In this document: positions 59,358 to 64,000 of the stretch, in pieces | Layout of the letters: each line of letters begins with the position of its first letter | Numbering within the stretch: position 1 is the stretch's first letter | From: Actinospineispora acaciae DSM 45401 | GTDB lineage: Bacteria > Actinomycetota > Actinomycetes > Mycobacteriales > Pseudonocardiaceae | DNA: 64,000 nt | Reading direction: 5' to 3' | NCBI RefSeq assembly: GCF_000620785.1 | Contig: NZ_JIAI01000002.1 | Coordinates: forward strand, 1,405,372-1,469,371 | Translations under genes and position numbers: made by a program | The notes under the pieces: generated by a model | What the model saw: the letters and a program-made list of their open reading frames with translations, nothing else | Told to the model about the DNA's origin: nothing | Database searches by the model: none

Positions 59358-60077
59358 TCAGGCGAGGGCTTTGATGAGTAGTTGGTTGTCGAGGCTTTCG
59401 ACGGTGATGGTGGACACGTCGGTGAGGGGTACGGCGGCGCCGGCGTCGACGGTGTAGTGGTTGCTGCCTTCGCTGGGGTCGGGCACGGCCCAGCTGCCGA
59501 CGATGTAGCGGTTGGCTTTGTTGTCGGTGACGACGAGCATGCAGCGTTCGTGTGGTGGGAGGCCGACGATGTTGGCTTTGATTCCCACCCAGCCGGTGTT
59601 CGGGGTCAAGGTGACGTCGATGCGTGCTCCGCTGGACGTGTTGAGCCCGGTGAGTGTTCGGGTTCCGGCTACGGGGGTGGCTGGTGCAGCCACGGCGTTC
59701 GACGTTGGGGTGGGTGGTTGGTGCAGGGCGTATCCAGCGGCCGCACCGAGCGAGCCGGTGAGCGCGATGAGTGCCGCGGCGGCGATCGCGGTGCGGCGGC
59801 GACGCCGTTGTAGGCCGTGACGTTGGCGCTGTTCGGACTCGCGACGCAACTGTCGGGTGGCGCGTCGCAGTACCCAGTCGGAGTTCGGAGGTGGGCCGTC
59901 GAGGAACAGTTCCGGTGGCATGGCCTGTAGGGCGGCGTCCATCGCACGCAGCTCGGACAGCTCCGCCTGGCACGCCTGGCATCCGTCGAGGTGCCTGGTC
60001 AGCGCGGGCTGGTCGTGCTCGGGGAGTAGCCCGACAGCGTAGGCGGTCAGCCGCTCGTGGTCGTGGGCGTCGGTCAC
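59358..60077 (-). CDS. Membrane anti-sigma factor with zinc-finger domain
   Basis: 239 residues: anti-sigma domain with HLDGCQACQAELSELR (HxxxCxxC zinc-binding), one TM about residues 96-116 (TAIAAAALIALTGSLGAAAG) and an extracytoplasmic RskA-like sensor domain (RTLTGLNTSSGARIDVTL). Holds the upstream sigma factor at the membrane until a signal triggers release. ATG overlaps the sigma stop (ATGA). Confidence 0.92.
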   Translation of the reverse strand: MTDAHDHERLTAYAVGLLPEHDQPALTRHLDGCQACQAELSELRAMDAALQAMPPELFLDGPPPNSDWVLRRATRQLRRESEQRQRHGLQRRRRRTAIAAAALIALTGSLGAAAGYALHQPPTPTSNAVAAPATPVAGTRTLTGLNTSSGARIDVTLTPNTGWVGIKANIVGLPPHERCMLVVTDNKANRYIVGSWAVPDPSEGSNHYTVDAGAAVPLTDVSTITVESLDNQLLIKALA

Positions 60078-60631
60078 GCTGTCACCTCCCGATCATGTCG
60101 CTGGCCGCGCTGTTCGGTGTCATCGGCTCGGGTTCCGAGCTGGTCCCGAAGCGTACGTAACGCGCTGAACAGCCGGGACTTGACGGTTCCCTCGGGGGTA
60201 CCGAGCGTCTGGGCGGCCTCGGAGATCGTGCGCCCCCGAAAGTACACCTCGATGACCACCGAGCGGTGCGGTTCGGACAGGTTCCGCACCGCTTGGTAGA
60301 GCGGGATCGACTCGACCAGCCGGTCCACGGGGTCGTTGTACTCGGCGGGCTCCGCGGCGGGTTGATGGACCTCTTGAGGTCGGGCCCTGGCCCGCCGCGC
60401 CCGGTCCACCACGATTCGGGCGGCGACGGTCAGCAGCCACGGTCGGATCGGCCCCCGATCCGACGCGAGCGCCTCAGGGTGACGCCAGGCCCGGATCAGC
60501 GTCTCCTGCAGCACGTCCTGTGCGGCGACGGGGTCTCTGGTCAGCCGAGTCGCATAGGCCAGCACGGCCGCGCCGTGCTGCTCATACAGCGCGCGCAGGA
60601 GCGCTTCATCGGCCCCCTCGGACCGTGCCAT
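60074..60631 (-). CDS. ECF RNA polymerase sigma factor
   Basis: 185 residues: sigma2 (AVLAYATRLTRDPVAAQDVL, QETLIRAWRHPEAL) and sigma4 (LSEPHRSVVIEVYFRGRTIS, GTPEGTVKSRLFSALRTLRD). Resembles the SigL/RslA type by its anti-sigma partner. ATG 60631 is the conservative start; an upstream GTG at 60670 adds 13 residues. Operon sigma-anti-sigma; probably autoregulated from 60632-60790. Confidence 0.92.
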   Translation of the reverse strand: MARSEGADEALLRALYEQHGAAVLAYATRLTRDPVAAQDVLQETLIRAWRHPEALASDRGPIRPWLLTVAARIVVDRARRARARPQEVHQPAAEPAEYNDPVDRLVESIPLYQAVRNLSEPHRSVVIEVYFRGRTISEAAQTLGTPEGTVKSRLFSALRTLRDQLGTRADDTEQRGQRHDREVTA

Positions 60632-60670
60632 GCCCGAACCGTCCACACTCTGGGCCGCCCGGTCGAACAC

Positions 60671-61355
60671 CCGTCCAGCGTAAGCCCCCTCCTCGACGCT
60701 GGTGTGAGAGGTCGTCGGTTGGGCGTCGGTACCTTTCCCCGCCGTCTGGAGGCCGCTCGAGTGCTGTCAAGCCACGTTGATTTGTGATTGCACTCGACTA
60801 CATGGCCGACGGGCCCGTGGAGGCCAGGCGGGCAGGGTAGGGAGAGTCAAACGATTGTCATTTCCGATCGTGTTCCACCCCGGTTCGTCAGCGGCGAAGC
60901 TTCGGTGAACCCGACGGGTGCTGATCTGTCATCGCCGCGCCCTTGCCGCCGCGGCGAGCTCGGTGCGGCAGGGTGGTGGTCGCGGTGGCGATGACGCCGG
61001 CGAGCGGGTTTGGCCATGGTGCGTTGCCGGGCGGGCGATGGCTGGGGTGGTGATGCATCCACTAGTTATATTCACCCACATGGGTGGCATCTCTTCGGTG
61101 CGGCGAACTGTGGACGCGCGATTGGCGTGCTCTGGGTAGCGGTGAGATCGGGAGGGGGACGGATTGTGAACGATCGATCCGATTACTGCTGGGGCGACGA
61201 GATAGTTCCGCGGCGTGAGAGCGCCTGAGTGAGTGCGCGCGGGGGTCGTCCTCGCGGCACGCCTGCCTGCTAACCCCATGACGATCCTCTCTGCCGCTTC
61301 GCGGTTTCAGTGTTTGCGATTGTGAACTGCTTTCACGGCGCTGACAGTCTGCGCT
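60671..61355. other. Long intergenic region with short palindromes
   Basis: About 685 bases without a supported gene, between divergent units. CACCCA-CA-TGGGTG (61073-61086) is a perfect 14-bp palindrome after an AT-rich stretch (ACTAGTTATATTC); other frames are short and lack ribosome-binding sites. It should contain promoters for the sigma factor and the propeller gene. Confidence 0.5.
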
Positions 61356-62618
61356 ATGTCGATAACGGGTGGTGTGATGTCGAAAGTGAGAGGTGTGGAC
61401 CCTTCGGGTAGGCAATGGCCCGCTCCGGATGGCACGCAGCCGGAAGGCGCGAGTTCGTTGGCATCGGTATGGCCGGGCCAGTCGGACCAGTCGTACTGGC
61501 TTGGTCGGCCCCCCGATCGGCGAGTTCGCCATTTCGTTCCTGGGCGCGGTGGCCGGCTGGTGTTGTTCGGGGTTCTCGCGACCGTCTTGGTTCTCGCGGC
61601 GGTTGTGGTCGTGTCGATGTCCATCCGCGCTGGCGGACCTGTTCCGGTCCCGCGGACTGCTCTCCCCGCCGGGTCGTCGCCGGCCGTGGCCCCGGCGGTG
61701 GCCGCCAGCGTTCCTCGGCCGCGATTCGGTAGCCAGGTGTCGGCCGGTCAGGCACCGGAGTTCGTAGCGGTCTCCCCGGACGGGCGTGGCGCCTATGTCG
61801 GGGACTCGTCGACTCGAACGATCACCGTTCTGGACATCGCGACCAATCGTGTCACCGCGACCGTCCCGATCGTCGCTGGGCCGCCCAGATTCCTCACCTT
61901 CGCGCCCGACGGCCGCCGGGCGTATGTCAGCATCTTCACCGACTCGGGAACGAGCGCGGCGATCGATGTGCTGGACACCGCGACCAACACGATCAACGCC
62001 ACGATCCCGATACGCACGCGCCCGTACTTCAGTGCCGTCACCCCGGATGGCGCGAAGCTGTTCGTGCCCAACCACGACTCGGGTAGGGTCTCGGTTGTCG
62101 ATACCGCGGAAAGTCGAGTCATCAGAGAAATAACAGTACCGCCCAACCCGCATTGGATCAGCCTGAGCCGGGACGGCGCACACGCCTACATCGCCAACCA
62201 CGAGTCGAATGTGATCTCTGTCCTCGATACCACGAGCTACGAGATCGTCGAGCAGATACCGGTCGGGCGCAGTCCACACAGCGTCGCCGTACACCCTTCC
62301 CAGCCCCTGGTTGCGGACTGCGACTACGACGGGAACACCGTCACAATGATCGACACTACTGCGCGGAAGGTGATCGCGACCGTCCCGGTGGGAAAGAACC
62401 CACAGGCCATCGTATGGTCGGCCGACAGCCGCTTCGCCTACGTCGTGAATAACGGTGACGCAACGGTATCGGTGATCGATGCTCGTACCTTCCGGGTCAC
62501 CGCGACGGTGCCGACAGGCCCCAATCCGACAACCATCACAGTAACCCCGGACGGGCGACGAGCGTTGGTGTCGAACATCGGCAACGGCACGCTCACGGTG
62601 CTGAACACGGCCGGCTGA
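61356..62618 (+). CDS. Membrane-anchored YVTN beta-propeller protein
   Basis: 420 residues: cytoplasmic N-terminus of about 70, a TM at about 72-92 (LVLFGVLATVLVLAAVVVVS), then a seven-bladed YVTN propeller with repeats such as VAVSPDGRGAYVGDSSTRTI, TVLDIATNRVTATVPI and SVIDARTFRVTATVPTG. Same topology as the extracellular half of the kinase at 34179 but without kinase. Start ATG 61356 or 61377. Role in surface binding or sensing is unknown. Confidence 0.88.
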   Translation: MSITGGVMSKVRGVDPSGRQWPAPDGTQPEGASSLASVWPGQSDQSYWLGRPPDRRVRHFVPGRGGRLVLFGVLATVLVLAAVVVVSMSIRAGGPVPVPRTALPAGSSPAVAPAVAASVPRPRFGSQVSAGQAPEFVAVSPDGRGAYVGDSSTRTITVLDIATNRVTATVPIVAGPPRFLTFAPDGRRAYVSIFTDSGTSAAIDVLDTATNTINATIPIRTRPYFSAVTPDGAKLFVPNHDSGRVSVVDTAESRVIREITVPPNPHWISLSRDGAHAYIANHESNVISVLDTTSYEIVEQIPVGRSPHSVAVHPSQPLVADCDYDGNTVTMIDTTARKVIATVPVGKNPQAIVWSADSRFAYVVNNGDATVSVIDARTFRVTATVPTGPNPTTITVTPDGRRALVSNIGNGTLTVLNTAG

Positions 62619-62728
62619 GCGGAACTTACACCGGCCGCCTGCTCCAGTCCGAACATCGCGGCGCTGGTGTGAGTAGTTTAGTCCCGGCGAAATTTGAACT
62701 TGAGTTTGGCTGTCAATCTCGTAAGGCG

Positions 62729-63346
62729 GTGGAAGAAGTGGCGACTTCACGACGTTCTTGTTTTATCTTGTGTGGAATATTCTCCTTGCTCGTTGGGTGT
62801 GGTGGGCCGTCGGTGGGCGGTCACGGTGAACACCCCTCCCCGGCCCCTGATGGGCCTTCGGTGGCGAACAGCGTCCGAGGACAGGCGCTGGTCACGGCGA
62901 CCTTCGCGCGTGGTGGCGGTGCGTTTGACTATGACAGGACGCTGGTACCCGAGAGCGCCAGGGCGATGGTGGTTGAGAACACGTTCGATGGCGCGACCAC
63001 CGTCACCCTCAGTGTGCGAGGCCTCCTGCCGAACCGCGCTTATGGCGCGCACGCCCATGCCAAGCCGTGCGGACCCGGCGGTGATGACTCCGGCGCGCAC
63101 TTCCAGCACATGCCGGACCCGAAGAAGCCATCGGTGGACCCAGCCTTCGCCAACCCTGACAACGAGATCTGGCTGGACTTCACCACCGACGCCCATGGCG
63201 ATGCCACAACAGCCAACACAGTGCCCTGGATGTTCACCGATGCGCGCGCTGGCTCGGTTGTCATCCATGCCGACCCGACTCAGACGGCCCCCGGAAAGGC
63301 TGGCACCGCCGGCGCCAGGGCCGGATGTGTGAGTGTGGCCTTCTAA
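62729..63346 (+). CDS. Cu/Zn superoxide dismutase-like lipoprotein
   Basis: About 205 residues: signal RRSCFILCGIFSLLVGC with a lipobox, then a SodC-like beta-barrel with GAHAHAKPCG, GAHFQHMPD, and late VVIHADPTQT and CVSVAF. Several His are in SodC positions (HxH, H in GAHFQH, VIHAD), but the metal set is not textbook, so dismutase activity is uncertain. Start unclear: GTG 62729 or 62738 place the signal peptide at the N-terminus; the frame opens at 62669. Confidence 0.75.
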   Translation: MEEVATSRRSCFILCGIFSLLVGCGGPSVGGHGEHPSPAPDGPSVANSVRGQALVTATFARGGGAFDYDRTLVPESARAMVVENTFDGATTVTLSVRGLLPNRAYGAHAHAKPCGPGGDDSGAHFQHMPDPKKPSVDPAFANPDNEIWLDFTTDAHGDATTANTVPWMFTDARAGSVVIHADPTQTAPGKAGTAGARAGCVSVAF

Positions 63347-63429
63347 AACTCGGCCTGACCGTTCACTACCGAGTGACACTTTCGCTCGGATAACACCGAC
63401 TTCCTTTGCGGGAGTGGAGGGGGAGATCG

Positions 63430-64000
63430 ATGACTGAGAACGCCGTTCCGCATGGTGACGGGACGGTCCTGGGCTTGGTGCCGCCTGGGCGCGGCGGTGT
63501 CCGGAGGGTGTCCAGGGCGCTGGCCGAGGAGTTCGAGTGGGGGCTGGTGCGGGCCTACCGGGACCGGATGCCGATGCTGGTCCGCTACGCCGCGCGCAAG
63601 GTCGGCGACCACGGGCGCGCCGAGGACGTCGTGCAGCGCGCCTTCGAGAAGGTGCTGCGCCGCCAGCGGCAGGACAGCCCGGAGATCAGCAACCTGGACG
63701 CCTACCTGCTCACCGCGACCTGCAACGAGGTCAACCGCGAGCTGCGCTCGGTGATCCCGGACCGGCAGCGGCTGGTCGCCGAGGACGACTCCGGCCACGC
63801 CGAGCTGCCCAGCCAGCGCCCGGACGTCTCCGCGCAGGTCGCCGACGCGCTGGCGGTGCGCGCGGCGCTGGCCGAGCTGCCGCCGAGGGAGCGCGAGGCG
63901 GTGGTGATGCGGCTGCAGTGGCAGCTCAGCGTCGCGGAGGCCGCCGAGGTCATGCACCTGAGCTCCGGCGCGGTCAAGCGGTACACCGCCGACGGGCTGC
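63430..64000 (+). CDS. ECF/sigma-70-family sigma factor (cut by window edge)
   Basis: The frame runs off the window after 190 residues. Sigma2: LVRAYRDRMPMLVRYAARKV, DHGRAEDVVQRAFEKVLRRQ; sigma4: LAELPPREREAVVMRLQWQL, SVAEAAEVMHLSSGAVKRYT. ATG 63430 follows GGAGGGGGAG. The long linker (SVIPDRQRLVAEDDSGHAEL) and N-terminal 35 residues are unusual for minimal ECF factors. Confidence 0.9.
   Translation, partial: MTENAVPHGDGTVLGLVPPGRGGVRRVSRALAEEFEWGLVRAYRDRMPMLVRYAARKVGDHGRAEDVVQRAFEKVLRRQRQDSPEISNLDAYLLTATCNEVNRELRSVIPDRQRLVAEDDSGHAELPSQRPDVSAQVADALAVRAALAELPPREREAVVMRLQWQLSVAEAAEVMHLSSGAVKRYTADGL

Noticed and set aside
59245..59457. Possible small gene with GAGGGG before ATG 59269
   Set aside because: Most of it is antisense to the anti-sigma factor, and the product is Arg/Pro-rich without family resemblance.
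1..64000. CRISPR arrays, rRNA genes, intact transposons, prophage structural genes
   Set aside because: No regularly spaced repeats, rRNA signatures, complete transposase or phage morphogenesis proteins were seen.

Overview
The window is high-GC actinomycete chromosome. GTG and TTG starts are frequent, ATGA stop/start overlaps are common, and it carries families typical of streptomycetes and Pseudonocardiaceae: DUF574 methyltransferases, membrane Ser/Thr kinases, an MtrAB-like two-component pair, ECF sigma factors and many TetR/LysR/IclR/XRE regulators. The genus cannot be fixed from sequence alone. Gene content is accessory: several catabolic cassettes, sensors and transporters, interrupted by scars where genes are truncated, frameshifted or left as fragments.

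Layout. 1-5.2 kb: edge LysR gene; a divergent XRE/SDR pair that have both lost their 5' ends at one junction; a retron-type reverse transcriptase with a structured upstream RNA candidate; DUF574 methyltransferase; small stress and membrane proteins. 5.2-16.4 kb: IclR-controlled aldolase/MFS module, TetR/drug-efflux pair with two clear operators, cupin/Ntn-hydrolase/deacetylase operon, SDR/SMP-30 pair, DUF418 protein. 16.4-18.2 kb: a regulated promoter, tiny ORF and terminator, then a dense array of 15 tRNA genes in about 1.5 kb, several with abnormal anticodon loops. 18.3-20.5 kb: frameshifted TerD-like gene and a DUF72 protein.

20.5-29.4 kb is an aromatic or alicyclic acid catabolic island: Rieske dioxygenase alpha/beta, TetR regulator, aryl-CoA ligase, enoyl-CoA hydratase, SDR, class II aldolase, MFS and PanE-like genes. 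A nearly identical inverted-repeat operator precedes both divergent arms. 29.4-33.1 kb is a scar (carotenoid oxygenase and LysR fragments), an SGNH hydrolase behind a 49-bp palindrome, and a second SDR/XRE pair. 33.4-43.8 kb holds signalling genes: lipoprotein, two membrane kinases with different extracellular sensor modules, a SNF2-like helicase behind a structured leader, a STAS protein and a two-component system.

43.9-48.9 kb is a translationally coupled minus-strand operon (cupin, KduD-like SDR, MFS, TetR, ICMT-like) with a LysR gene. 49.0-50.0 kb is a mobile-element graveyard (fumarylacetoacetate-hydrolase, IS5-like and IS110-like fragments). 50.2-58.2 kb encodes an apparently near-complete CoA-dependent salicylate-to-gentisate pathway (sdg type) with a PaaX-like regulator. 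The right end carries an epimerase, an ECF sigma/anti-sigma pair, a membrane-anchored YVTN propeller, a Cu/Zn-SOD-like lipoprotein and a second ECF sigma factor cut by the window edge.

The features most likely to repay attention are the retron-like locus (1942-3428), the tRNA array with non-U33 anticodon loops (16736-18221), and the structured leader before the helicase (38220-38455).
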